A stretch of 64,000 nt of DNA, taken from positions 62,001-126,000 of the forward strand of contig JAQGEF010000009.1 of assembly GCA_027854065.1 (NCBI GenBank), written 5' to 3'. Positions 17,865 to 26,662 of the stretch are shown here, piece by piece. Source of the stretch: Polluticaenibacter yanchengensis (GTDB taxonomy: Bacteria > Bacteroidota > Bacteroidia > Chitinophagales > Chitinophagaceae). Below the pieces are notes generated by a model. That model saw only the letters and a list, made by a program, of their open reading frames with translations, ran no database searches and was not told the origin of the DNA. Positions within the stretch are counted from its first letter, which is position 1, and every line of letters starts with the position of its first letter. A program made the position numbers and the translations under genes.

Positions 17865-18107
17865 TTGTGTAGCCATGAAGAAAAATATTGCCCCCGTTGT
17901 AAAGTAAAATTCGAGTGTAAGGTCGGCTCCATTTTATTATGCCAGTGCAGCACAGTATTCCTCACCCAGGAAGAGATCGGGCATATGCAACAACTTTATA
18001 GTGATTGCCTTTGCGCGCAATGCATGAAAGAAGTACGCGCAGAATACCACAATAATAATCTCAAAAAAAAGATCCGTAAACTGAATGGTATTTTTACTAC
18101 GGATTAA
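17865..18107 (+). CDS. Cysteine-rich CWC-type protein
   Basis: 80 aa. It has CPRC at the N-terminus, CKVGSILLCQC in the middle and CLCAQCMKEV later, which is the layout of the Cys_rich_CWC family of presumed small metal-binding proteins. The only plausible start in frame is TTG at 17865, since a stop lies four codons upstream. The nearby ATG at 17875 is in another frame. It is followed after eight bases by the NAD(P)-binding protein, so the pair is likely co-transcribed. Function unknown. Confidence 0.72.
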   Translation: MCSHEEKYCPRCKVKFECKVGSILLCQCSTVFLTQEEIGHMQQLYSDCLCAQCMKEVRAEYHNNNLKKKIRKLNGIFTTD

Positions 18108-18115
18108 TCATTCAT

Positions 18116-18763
18116 ATGAAAGCAGTAGTAATAGGTGCATCAGGAGCAACCGGAAAAGCGCTAATCGCCCGCTTATTAAATAATGAAGCATATACACAGG
18201 TCGTTGCCATACTCAGAAAGCAAAGCTTAGAACAACATCCCAAATTACAACAGGTCATTGTTAATTTTAGCGACATGGAAAATGTTTCAGACAGCATAAA
18301 GGGAGATGTCGCATTTTCATGCCTGGGCACAACATTAAAAGCAGCAGGCAGCAAAGAAGGACAATGGAAAGTCGACTATGAGTATCAATTAAAATTTGCG
18401 GAAATAGCCAGGAGAAATAATATTCCTGTTTTTTGCCTCGTATCAGCAAAAGGAGCATCAGCCAACTCAAGATTCTTTTATTACAAAATGAAAGGCCGGC
18501 TCGATGAAGCAATCAGAACATTACAATTCCAAAAGACCGTTATTTTCAGGCCCGGGGTATTAGTAAGGCCTGAATCGGACAGGAGGTTTGAAAAAGTATT
18601 TGTCAAAATCGCAGATTTCTTTAATCGCTTAGGATTGCTGAAAAGTTTAAAATCAACACAGGTAGATACTTTAGCCGCAGCCCTTATCAATAGCCAACAT
18701 GTTGTACAGGATAAATATACCATCCTGGAAGTAAACGAAATACATAAAATCACAAAAACATAA
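18116..18763 (+). CDS. NAD(P)H-binding protein, atypical SDR
   Basis: 215 aa with an N-terminal Rossmann motif VIGASGATGKALIARLL, then VAFSCLGTTLKAAGSKEGQWKVDYEY and FCLVSAKGASANSRFFYYKMKGRLDEAI, where the YxxxK-like YYKMK fits an atypical SDR of the HTATIP2/YwnB-like group. FRPGVLVRP is typical too. It is a cytoplasmic reductase or nucleotide-binding protein; substrate unknown. It is co-oriented with the CWC protein immediately upstream. Confidence 0.86.
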   Translation: MKAVVIGASGATGKALIARLLNNEAYTQVVAILRKQSLEQHPKLQQVIVNFSDMENVSDSIKGDVAFSCLGTTLKAAGSKEGQWKVDYEYQLKFAEIARRNNIPVFCLVSAKGASANSRFFYYKMKGRLDEAIRTLQFQKTVIFRPGVLVRPESDRRFEKVFVKIADFFNRLGLLKSLKSTQVDTLAAALINSQHVVQDKYTILEVNEIHKITKT

Positions 18764-18830
18764 GAGTTCTATATTACGGTTACAATCGCCGCATTAATAA
18801 AATAGAGATTACAACACTATACTAGTGCTT

Positions 18831-19136
18831 TTAAAAGAAGTTTAAAAGGATAATGATAATAAGCACTACTATCGCAATTAGTGAAATTATAAAAAGAACA
18901 TCAGCAATGTTTTCCAGGCGCTCACTAACCCTTGTATTAGACTGGTTCCGGAGCGAAAAAAATGAGAGTAAAGAAGATAAAGCCAGCATCAAGGCTATCA
19001 CCGACGCAAATTCATCAACCAAAGTTCCCTCGTGTTTATCACTCACGTGAAGTGCTGTAATAACAAAAAGACAAAACCCCAGCAAATTGGTGGATGTATT
19101 TAATATATGAGACGAGGTCTTTGTATTTTTTACCAT
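18831..19136 (-). CDS. Small membrane protein of unknown function
   Basis: 101 aa from ATG 19136 (MVKNTKTSSHILNTS), with three hydrophobic segments: NLLGFCLFVITALHV, FASVIALMLALSSLLSFFSL and the C-terminal VLFIISLIAIVVLIIIILL. The charged loop NQSNTRVSERLENIADV lies between the last two. An extended frame reaches 19169, but a -7-like box (TAATTTTG on the minus strand, 19147-19140) falls inside that extension. The shorter start is preferred and would be nearly leaderless. I do not recognise the family. Confidence 0.6.
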   Translation of the reverse strand: MVKNTKTSSHILNTSTNLLGFCLFVITALHVSDKHEGTLVDEFASVIALMLALSSLLSFFSLRNQSNTRVSERLENIADVLFIISLIAIVVLIIIILLNFF

Positions 19137-19390
19137 CAGCAAAATTACAAATATGAATTTTTCCGTCATTTAAAATTTTCAGCATAATTACCTAGCCTAC
19201 TGTTAATAACCTTCGTTAGAAAGCCTTTAAAGTAATAACAGGCAATATAACCATTAATCAAACCCGCGCTGATATCATGCGCTCTTCGGTCCAGGGATAT
19301 ATCATAAATCAGCGTTAATCAGCAATTGTATTCTTCTGCGTAATCAGCGGAAAATATTCAATCTATACATTGAAATTTTGTTCTACTACT

Positions 19391-19450
19391 ACACATCTAA
19401 AACTCACTGATAAACAAACAAAAGAATCCAAAGCTCATATTAAAATCGCT
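19391..19450. repeat. Second dispersed repeat, copy 2
   Basis: ACACATCTAAAACTCACTGATAAAC and onward matches 26489-26541 and 955-1012. Confidence 0.5.
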
Positions 19451-19484
19451 ATCAACAATATCCGCTCTAATCACTCACCCCTCA

Positions 19485-19534
19485 TTCTGAACGAAGTGAA
19501 GAATCTTATTGCGGCTTCTGAACGAAGTGAAGAA
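19485..19534. repeat. 19-bp direct repeat TTCTGAACGAAGTGAAGAA
   Basis: Exact copies at 19485-19503 and 19516-19534, 12 bp apart. Confidence 0.8.
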
Positions 19535-19568
19535 AGTTCAGTAATTAAAGCCACTTACATACAGGCAT

Positions 19569-19597
19569 AAAAAAGACCGGTGTAGAAACACCAGCCT
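19569..19597 (-). terminator. Terminator of the 858-aa T9SS gene
   Basis: On the minus strand GGCTGGTGT-TTCT-ACACCGGTC followed by TTTTTT. Near-identical structures end the next two genes (22992 and 26591). Confidence 0.85.
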
Positions 19598-19625
19598 GTT
19601 TTAAACCTAAAAAATATTTCAATCT

Positions 19626-22202
19626 TTAATCCTTTAATAATTTTCGTGTAATAATGGAACCATCTTTTCCCATGATAATGATCATATAAGTCCCTTTAGG
19701 CAATGCAGAAATATTTACAGCCCATGTTTCCTGTGTTCCCCCTGTCCTTACAGATGTCAAAACAGTCTTACCGGATATGTCATCTATTCTTATAAGAGTA
19801 CCAGGTTCAACACCCGTCATCTTCACTAAAGTTTTTGCTGGGTTTGGGTATAGTTTTACCAAAGCTGCGTTATTCCCGAAGTTCAACTGTCTCACAGCAC
19901 TGTATTCAACCTTACCATTCACATCCGTTTGTCTTAAACGGTAATAGTTCATCCCCTTGTCTGGAGTATGATCATTAAAAGTATATGCCAGTTCATTACT
20001 GCTGTTGCCACCATTTGCCTTGCTTTCAATAAAGCCAATACCCAGCCAGCTCACACCATCAGTACTACGCTCCACTTCAAACCCCTTATTATTCGTTTCA
20101 GAAGCTGTTTTCCAGTTCAATACAGCAATATTACCGGCACGTGCCGCATCAAAATCAATAATACTAACCGGTAATACGGCAGAGCTGATCAGCTGTACCC
20201 TGTCTGAGCTCACACAGCTACCCAATGGAGACGTAATTGTCCACTCTAATTCATAAACACCAACTTTAGTTAACCCACTTACAGAAGTGAGGTTACTGGT
20301 CGGGCTTGCGATAACCGGAGTAGTGCCCGCAGGATAAGACACTAGGCGCCACATGCCGCTGCCCGCACCTGGTGAGTTGCCGGCAATACCAGCAGACTCC
20401 TCATAACTCACGTCCTGATCGCTACCAGCATTAGCATTAATACGGTTTTCCACACGAATCGTAAACGTCGAGGTAAGAGAAGCGCCCGAGCATGCGTATT
20501 CCTGGGTAAGAAAAGGACCTACGGAACTCCCGGAAAGCGGGGCAGCAGCAATACTGAATACATAATCTCCAGCCCTGTCCAGATTGCTGATCGTGGTTTG
20601 TGTAGATGTCAGTGTCCGGCCGTTCGTTGCCGTATATGTCGGCACTGCAGAACCCGCAGGCTTTGACACAACATTAAAATTATAAACACCCGAAAAATCC
20701 TGGAAATAACTGCTGTTCACCACTTGCTGATATACAGCAGGCAAATTGATAGTTGCAGAAATCGAGCCAGTGCCAGGGTAACAAACCGTTTGATTCGCTA
20801 CCGATACATTCGGACGGTTCCCGTCAGATACATGTATATAATAGGACTGTGAAATACCACAGGAACCATTATTGGTACTGATACTGAATTTATAGGTACC
20901 GGCACTCCATCCACCTGCAGGAGGCGTTACTGTAGCCACCCTGTTAGCGGTACTTGTACCCGTCACAACAACTGTAGGCGCACCCCCGGGAGGGAAATTA
21001 TTTGCTGGTGTTACCGTTGTTGTAATCACTGTTGCATCATCCAATGGGTCAATATTAAAATAAAATGCTTCAGATGCAGTACTGCCGATTTTCGTATTGC
21101 AATGAAGCTCACCACCGCTTCCTCCCGAACTGTAAACCACATATTGCTCCGGATGGGAAGCCATCTGAAAAAGTACTTGCCGCGGGCTGGTGCCAGTATA
21201 AGTATAGCTGATAGTTGGTGTCGTGTAGTCTCCGCAACTGTTAACTATTCTTAAAGTAAACTGATAAGTTCCGTTGATATTCATTCCTGTAAAATAAGCC
21301 CTGCGTGTATCATCAAACCTGTTAAACACCATATTGGCACCACTTGGCTGGCTAATCACATTAAGCGTAACAGTAGTACCGGCAGCTACCGTACCGGCAG
21401 AGCCCGGATAATTGGTATTAAACATTGGCGATCCACTCAAAAAGTCAAAGAAATCAACAGTTGAACCGGGAGTCCGGCATTTCGATACGGTAGTGGGCAC
21501 CTGAATCTGAACATTTGGCTTAAATCGCACCACTGCCGTATCATCATAAAAACATCCATCTGCGGATGTAATTCTCAAAATCGCATAATAAGAAGGATCT
21601 ATTTCGTGGTTAGCCTTATTAATCAGAGAAAAAACAGGTGTAGCAGAAGTAGTACTATTAAACTGGGAATTAGTAGACACTATTTGAGAAAATCTTTCAT
21701 AACTATAAATATTTACGCTTCTCCATTGCCCCGTAAACCCTGCAGGTATCACTCCTGAAAGACTGGTGGAGCCAACTGTAGCGCAAACACTTGTAATATC
21801 GGGTCCCGCTGTAAAACTTGCCGGTTTGGGGCGTGCGGTAATAGTAATCTGTGATACGGCCGTTGTACCATTCGTACATTCATGACTAATCTGGAAAACA
21901 TAGTTTCCACTAACCGACATTCCGGTTACATTCGTAACTAAATTATTTGGCGTAGCAATAACAGGGGTTACTGGCCCGCTTATAAAACTCCAGACAGGCG
22001 TTCCCGTTAATGAACCTCCAGTCGTTGCAGTTAAAGTCGTAGAGGAACCACACACGAGCGCATTACCGCCTGCATTAATTGTACAACTGCCCTGTCCAAA
22101 ACTAAAATTCGTGAAAAACAGGGGGACTGCAAACCAGATACACAGTAAAACCAATGTCTTTACTTTCTTAGAATCCATCTTAGGGTTTAACAACTTTTTC
22201 AT
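19626..22202 (-). CDS. T9SS-secreted surface protein (858 aa)
   Basis: Residues 1-36 carry an N-terminal signal sequence (charged stretch, then VLLCIWFAVPLFFTNFSFGQ). The mature protein begins GSCTINAGGNALVCGSSTT and has PKD/immunoglobulin-like beta repeats with recurring PVTPVIATPNN and TSVSGLTKVGVYELEWTI motifs, in which the material is contrasted with bounding text on order of terms. A fibronectin-like segment (VLNWKTASETNNKGFEVERS..YYRLRQTDVNG) precedes the C-terminal T9SS type A domain (LYPNPAKTLVKMTGVEPG .. ITRKLLKD). It is a paralogue of the 864-aa gene next to it. No enzymatic motif is seen, so it is likely an adhesive or structural surface protein. Confidence 0.85.
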   Translation of the reverse strand: MKKLLNPKMDSKKVKTLVLLCIWFAVPLFFTNFSFGQGSCTINAGGNALVCGSSTTLTATTGGSLTGTPVWSFISGPVTPVIATPNNLVTNVTGMSVSGNYVFQISHECTNGTTAVSQITITARPKPASFTAGPDITSVCATVGSTSLSGVIPAGFTGQWRSVNIYSYERFSQIVSTNSQFNSTTSATPVFSLINKANHEIDPSYYAILRITSADGCFYDDTAVVRFKPNVQIQVPTTVSKCRTPGSTVDFFDFLSGSPMFNTNYPGSAGTVAAGTTVTLNVISQPSGANMVFNRFDDTRRAYFTGMNINGTYQFTLRIVNSCGDYTTPTISYTYTGTSPRQVLFQMASHPEQYVVYSSGGSGGELHCNTKIGSTASEAFYFNIDPLDDATVITTTVTPANNFPPGGAPTVVVTGTSTANRVATVTPPAGGWSAGTYKFSISTNNGSCGISQSYYIHVSDGNRPNVSVANQTVCYPGTGSISATINLPAVYQQVVNSSYFQDFSGVYNFNVVSKPAGSAVPTYTATNGRTLTSTQTTISNLDRAGDYVFSIAAAPLSGSSVGPFLTQEYACSGASLTSTFTIRVENRINANAGSDQDVSYEESAGIAGNSPGAGSGMWRLVSYPAGTTPVIASPTSNLTSVSGLTKVGVYELEWTITSPLGSCVSSDRVQLISSAVLPVSIIDFDAARAGNIAVLNWKTASETNNKGFEVERSTDGVSWLGIGFIESKANGGNSSNELAYTFNDHTPDKGMNYYRLRQTDVNGKVEYSAVRQLNFGNNAALVKLYPNPAKTLVKMTGVEPGTLIRIDDISGKTVLTSVRTGGTQETWAVNISALPKGTYMIIIMGKDGSIITRKLLKD

Positions 22203-22991
22203 AACGTTATTGTTTAGGTTTAAAAAACAATTTATAATTTCACGCAGTTATTTTAAAGGAATGATAATTCGTACCATCCAGATAAAAAATGAATCCGGCA
22301 ATATGAATGATATTTATATCACTTTACAAATACCATCGCTAGTTTATAACCAATAATTCAATATCATACAAATAATAATATTTAGACATATAAATTATTT
22401 ACGACCATTCGTACTATACTAATTATTTTACTATTACATTAAGGTCATCAAACACACATTGCAGGCTGTTTATAATATCATTATATTCTTGAAAAAGCTT
22501 AAATGGCAGTTCTTACAGTTCCCTACAAATCAGATATAAACTTCTGGCAAAATACTTATCAAGCCAGAACTCACAAAACGGTATCCAAAATACCGTTAAA
22601 ATACTTTCTACTCAGATTTAATCGTTAATTCCTTTTGCTTCTTAGGTTAAACAACTGCAAGACAATTTGCATATTTTAAAAATTGTATTACAGTCGTTAA
22701 TTGTAAAGTTATCAATCATCATATTTAATAAAAAACAAACATCAATTTGTTCAATCATTAATTGAACAAATTCAATAATAAAATTTACTAATGCCATCGA
22801 AAATAATACAAATCAATCCCCATACAACACTCCACATTCCTGTTGCACTGCAGCAACATATTTTTAGCAGAACAAAGACCAAACATTACATTACTAAATC
22901 TATCCAATTTACCATCGCAAATACGACCATTCCACTAACGCTCCCCTCCAAGGAAGGGCAGATGGTGGGTTCTTCCCTAAAAGCCCCCCAG
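22203..22991. other. Long spacer upstream of the 858-aa gene
   Basis: About 790 bp, strongly AT-rich, no supported gene. It contains the inverted repeat at 22744-22772 and a C-rich remnant CTCCCCTCCAAGGAAGGG near 22940. Confidence 0.6.
22744..22772. promoter_or_regulatory. Inverted repeat AATTTGTTCAAT-5-ATTGAACAAATT
   Basis: Perfect 12-bp arms (22744-22755 and 22761-22772) with spacer CATTA. It lies about 545-570 bp upstream of the 858-aa gene start. Its half-site recurs at 26090-26109 and 42402-42421. Confidence 0.55.
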
Positions 22992-23019
22992 AAAAAAAGC
23001 CGGTGTAGAAACACCAGCC
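22992..23019 (-). terminator. Terminator of the 864-aa T9SS gene
   Basis: GCCGGTGT-AGAA-ACACCAGC on the plus strand, with the T run on the minus strand side (22992-22998). About 50 bp around it are nearly identical to the terminator region at 26591. Confidence 0.85.
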
Positions 23020-23060
23020 TGATTTTTAACCCTAAAACAAAATTTATATTTATGAAATAT

Positions 23061-25655
23061 TTAGTCCTTAATCAATTTACGGGTAATAGTATCACCACCC
23101 CTGCTATTAATCACTACCATATAAATACCTCTTGGCAAACCTGCAATATTAATAATACCTGCAGATTGCAGATCCGCTGTCCTTACTGTTGTCAGTACCG
23201 TTTTACCTAAAGCATCCTCAACCCGGATAACAGAACCAACTTCTACTCCTGTCAGTGATACTGTACTTTTCGCAGGATTAGGGTACATTTTTACCGTTAC
23301 ACTGCTATTGCCAAAATTTAATTGTCTGGTGGCGGTATATTCCGAAGCACCATTCATATCTACCTGTTTTAAACGATAATAATTGACACCGTTATAAGGT
23401 GTGTTATCGATAAAGGAATAAGTCAACCGGCTGCTGCTGTTTCCACCATTCGCTTTACTTGATACAAAACCGATGGTTTGCCAGCTACTGCCATCAGTAC
23501 TGCGCTCCACTTCAAAACCCCTGTTATCTGTTTCTGTAGCAGTATGCCAGTTTAAAAGCGCTGTATTCCCGGAACGGGCAGCTTCCAGGACAATTATACT
23601 AACCGGTAGTACTGCTGAACTGATCAACTGAACACGGTCCTTACTCACACACCCACCATAAAGAGAGGTAATGGTCCATTCCAGTTCATAGATGCCTACT
23701 TTTGTCATTCCGTTTACAGTAGTAAGATTTGTATTGGGGTCCACAATAGAAGGTGTCGCCCCCGCAGGGTAACCTACCCACGACCAGTGCCCTGTGCCTG
23801 TACCCGGTAAATTACCGGCGATACTGGCAGATGTTTCATAGCTCACGTCCTGGTCACTACCGGCGTTGGCATTTATGAGATTTTCAACTCTTATAGTAAA
23901 TGTAGAGCTTAGTGAAGTGCCGGAACAGGCGTATTCCTGGTCTAAAAACGGGCCCACATCACTATTGTATCCTTTAGCAGTAATCCTGAATACATAATCA
24001 CCCGCCTTATCAAGATTACTGATCGTTGTACTGGACAATGTAAACAGGCGCAGGTTATCAGTTGTAAATTCAGGATCAGAAGAACCGGCTGGCTGAGAAA
24101 TAACCTCAAATTCATAACGACCGTCAAAATCCTGGAAATAACTGGCATTTACAACCCCTTTATATACTGCCGGCAATGGAATAGTAGCAGACACAGCACC
24201 AGTACCGGGATAACACACTGCCTGGTCAGGCACACTGACATTGGGACGATTACCATCAGATACATGAATATAATAATCTTGTACACTCCCACATGACCCG
24301 TCCACATTGTTTATATACACACTGAATTTATAAGTACCTACACGCCAGCCACCCGCAGGAGGTGTTACTGTGGCATACCTGTTATAAGTGCCCGCACCTG
24401 ATACCACTACTGCTGGTGCGCCACCTGGCGGTATAATGCCCGATGGCTCTACCGATGAAATAAGGTCTGGCTGGTCAGACGGATGAATACTAAAATAAAA
24501 GACTTCAGGAGTGGTACTGCCTACTTTAGCAGAACAGTGTACTTCACCACCACTGGCAGACACATAATAAATCATCAGTTGCTCCGGAGCACCATGGCCT
24601 GAAGGTTGAAAAGTCACAGCATGTGGCCTTTCCCCTGAAAACTCATAACTGATCTCCGGTGTTGTATAGCTGCCACAATCATTCTCTACCTTTAAAGTAA
24701 ACTTATAAACACCTGTAACATTAATCCCATCCAGCACTACTATCTGGTTATCTATATTCTTGAAAGAAATATTTCCTCCCGATGGCTGACTTACAACATT
24801 TAATGTAACGTTGGTACCAGAAGCGACCGTTCCTGCCGATCCTGTAAAATAAGTATCAAAATAAGGAGCACTCTCCAGATAAAAATAATGAGGGTCAGGA
24901 CCTACATAATCCGGGTCTAAACACATATAGTTATCCAGTTGTGGCTTAATAACCGGGTTAGGAATAAACCTTACAACGGCCGTATCTTCATAACTGCAAA
25001 TCCCGTCCAGCGATGTAATCCTCAAAATCGCCAGATATGCCGGGTCTAATTCATGATCCGCTTTATTAATTAATGAGAAAACCGGAGCAGCAATAGTGTT
25101 ATCACTAAATTCAGAGTTACCGGATTCAGTGGTAGAATACCTGCTTCTGCTATATATATTCTCTGCACGCCACTGCCCTGTAAAACCTGCCGGAATAACT
25201 CCTGACAAAGAAGTCGTTCCAACTGTAGCGCAAATATTTGTAATATCAGGCCCGGCAGTAAAAGTTGCCGGTTTTGGCCTTGCCGTAATCGTTACCTGGG
25301 AATTTGCCGTTGAGCCATTTTCACACAGTCGGGTTACCCGGAATATGTAATTTCCTGAATTAGTCATTCCCGTCACATTCGTACTCATTGAATTAGGAGA
25401 CTCAATAACAGGAGTAACAGGTCCGGAAACAAAAAACCACTCAGGTCCCCCGGAAAAACTCCCGCCTCCACTGGCGTTCAATGTAGTGGATGATCCACAA
25501 ATAATTTCATTTCCCCCCGCATTAATAGTACACGAACCCTGGGCAAAAGATACATCTGGAAAAAACAACTGCACCAGCAAAACAAGACATAATAAACCAT
25601 GTCTAAGTACTTTTTTTCTGCACAAAAACAGATAACAGAGTATTCTATTTTTCAT
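23061..25655 (-). CDS. T9SS-secreted surface protein (864 aa), paralogue of the previous
   Basis: Signal sequence with VLRHGLLCLVLLVQLFFPDVSFAQ, then GSCTINAGGNEIICGSSTTL. Domain order and many blocks (FTAGPDITNICATVGTTSLS, GFTGQWRAENIYS, NRPNVSVPDQAVCYPGTGAVS, YELEWTITSLYGG) align along the whole length with the 858-aa neighbour, so this is a tandem duplication. The end has VLPVSIIVLEAARSGNTALL, ERSTDGSSW, YYRLKQVDMNGASEY and the sorting domain MYPNPAKSTVSLTGVEVGS .. TITRKLIKD. No catalytic residues are apparent. Predicted role: surface-exposed beta-sandwich adhesin. Confidence 0.85.
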   Translation of the reverse strand: MKNRILCYLFLCRKKVLRHGLLCLVLLVQLFFPDVSFAQGSCTINAGGNEIICGSSTTLNASGGGSFSGGPEWFFVSGPVTPVIESPNSMSTNVTGMTNSGNYIFRVTRLCENGSTANSQVTITARPKPATFTAGPDITNICATVGTTSLSGVIPAGFTGQWRAENIYSRSRYSTTESGNSEFSDNTIAAPVFSLINKADHELDPAYLAILRITSLDGICSYEDTAVVRFIPNPVIKPQLDNYMCLDPDYVGPDPHYFYLESAPYFDTYFTGSAGTVASGTNVTLNVVSQPSGGNISFKNIDNQIVVLDGINVTGVYKFTLKVENDCGSYTTPEISYEFSGERPHAVTFQPSGHGAPEQLMIYYVSASGGEVHCSAKVGSTTPEVFYFSIHPSDQPDLISSVEPSGIIPPGGAPAVVVSGAGTYNRYATVTPPAGGWRVGTYKFSVYINNVDGSCGSVQDYYIHVSDGNRPNVSVPDQAVCYPGTGAVSATIPLPAVYKGVVNASYFQDFDGRYEFEVISQPAGSSDPEFTTDNLRLFTLSSTTISNLDKAGDYVFRITAKGYNSDVGPFLDQEYACSGTSLSSTFTIRVENLINANAGSDQDVSYETSASIAGNLPGTGTGHWSWVGYPAGATPSIVDPNTNLTTVNGMTKVGIYELEWTITSLYGGCVSKDRVQLISSAVLPVSIIVLEAARSGNTALLNWHTATETDNRGFEVERSTDGSSWQTIGFVSSKANGGNSSSRLTYSFIDNTPYNGVNYYRLKQVDMNGASEYTATRQLNFGNSSVTVKMYPNPAKSTVSLTGVEVGSVIRVEDALGKTVLTTVRTADLQSAGIINIAGLPRGIYMVVINSRGGDTITRKLIKD

Positions 25656-26067
25656 TTTCCTGGTTTGAGTTATATATATAATTAAAACAAATGATGACTA
25701 TCCAATTAAAAATTCAGATAAAAAACAATGCATCACAATGAAAAAGACAGATGGGTTTATAAATTACTTTCTCCATAAGCAAAATACTTTCGTATAAATA
25801 TTTTATAACGTGTATTTTTATAGCATGCACCAATATTAAATACCAGATAGCACCTCAATCATAGTATGATTATTATCAAAAAAAGGTAATTACAATAGGA
25901 TGATGATTTAGGATATTCTTTCTGATTTATTTTAGCGATGAGTCTTTTGGCTTTCTAAGGTTAAATTATAAAACAATTAGTAGTTATATACCTATTTCTT
26001 TATTGTCTATACTCCTCTGATTATTAAATACAAATTTAAACACACCATACATGAATAAAAAATAATA

Positions 26068-26109
26068 TTCAACTAGTTCATTTTTTTATATTGAACAAAT
26101 TGAATAAAA
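26068..26109. promoter_or_regulatory. Shared upstream motif, imperfect inverted repeat
   Basis: TTCAACTAGTTCA (26068-26080) pairs 11 of 13 with TGAACAAATTGAA (26092-26104). ATTGAACAAATTGAATAAAA (26090-26109) is identical to 42402-42421. It sits about 440 bp upstream of the 864-aa gene. Confidence 0.5.
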
Positions 26110-26488
26110 GCAATCATGTAAACGACCACACAAATTATAAACTGCTCCTCGCAATACTTCCAATAACCAATGAATATTGCCAGTGCACCATTGGTATGCG
26201 AACTTGCAAGCTCAATACTTACTTATCAACAGAAAAAATCATAAAATCAGTTTATTGATCCTCAATTAATCATTTCTATCTCATCAACATTGATACAAGA
26301 AGCCTTAATGAACCTAAGATCCGGGGACTAAAAAATATAGACAGGCAAAACAATTATCAGCGAATCCCAGGATGCCACTGATTTAATGCGCAGATAATCA
26401 CAGTTATGTTTCAAAAAACCAGCGTTAATCAGCATGAAGCATTCAAACTGGATATTGGAGCCTCTTTGTTTGGCAACTGATCTCACTA

Positions 26489-26541
26489 AATACATCTAAA
26501 CTCACTGATAGACAAATCAAAATATCCAAAACCCATATTAT
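26489..26541. repeat. Second dispersed repeat, copy 3
   Basis: Matches 19391-19450 and 955-1012; ends ATCCAAAACCCATATTA. Confidence 0.5.
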
Positions 26542-26590
26542 GCTACACATCACATTCATACCACAGAGTCATAACATATTTGTAAAAGTC

Positions 26591-26618
26591 AAAAAAAGCC
26601 GGTGTAGAAACACCAGCC
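26591..26618 (-). terminator. Terminator of the 1263-aa T9SS gene
   Basis: Same hairpin sequence as 22992-23019, plus the same downstream GATTTTTAACCCTAAAACAAA. Confidence 0.85.
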
Positions 26619-26662
26619 TGATTTTTAACCCTAAAACAAAGTTTTATATCAATGAAAATATA

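Larger units (their letters stand above)
19137..19568. other. Intergenic region before the T9SS cluster
   Basis: No supported gene. A 66-codon frame at 19370-19570 is composed of dispersed repeats. The region contains repeat family 2 (19391-19450), a stretch TCAGCGTTAATCAGC typical of degenerate Bacteroidota dispersed repeats, and a 19-bp direct repeat (19485-19534). Confidence 0.6.
25656..26590. other. Long spacer upstream of the 864-aa gene
   Basis: About 930 bp, AT-rich, no supported gene. It holds the motif at 26068-26109, degenerate CAGCGTTAATCAGC-type repeat sequence around 26420 and repeat family 2 copy 3 (26489-26541). Confidence 0.6.

Noticed and set aside
19485..19534. CRISPR array
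   Set aside because: Only two 19-bp units with a 12-bp gap, no cas genes in the window.
19370..19570. Open frame of 66 codons
   Set aside because: Composed of the second dispersed repeat and the 19-bp direct repeat.
22791..23210. Open frame of 139 codons on the plus strand
   Set aside because: It crosses a terminator and the 3' end of the 864-aa gene on the other strand; no protein features.
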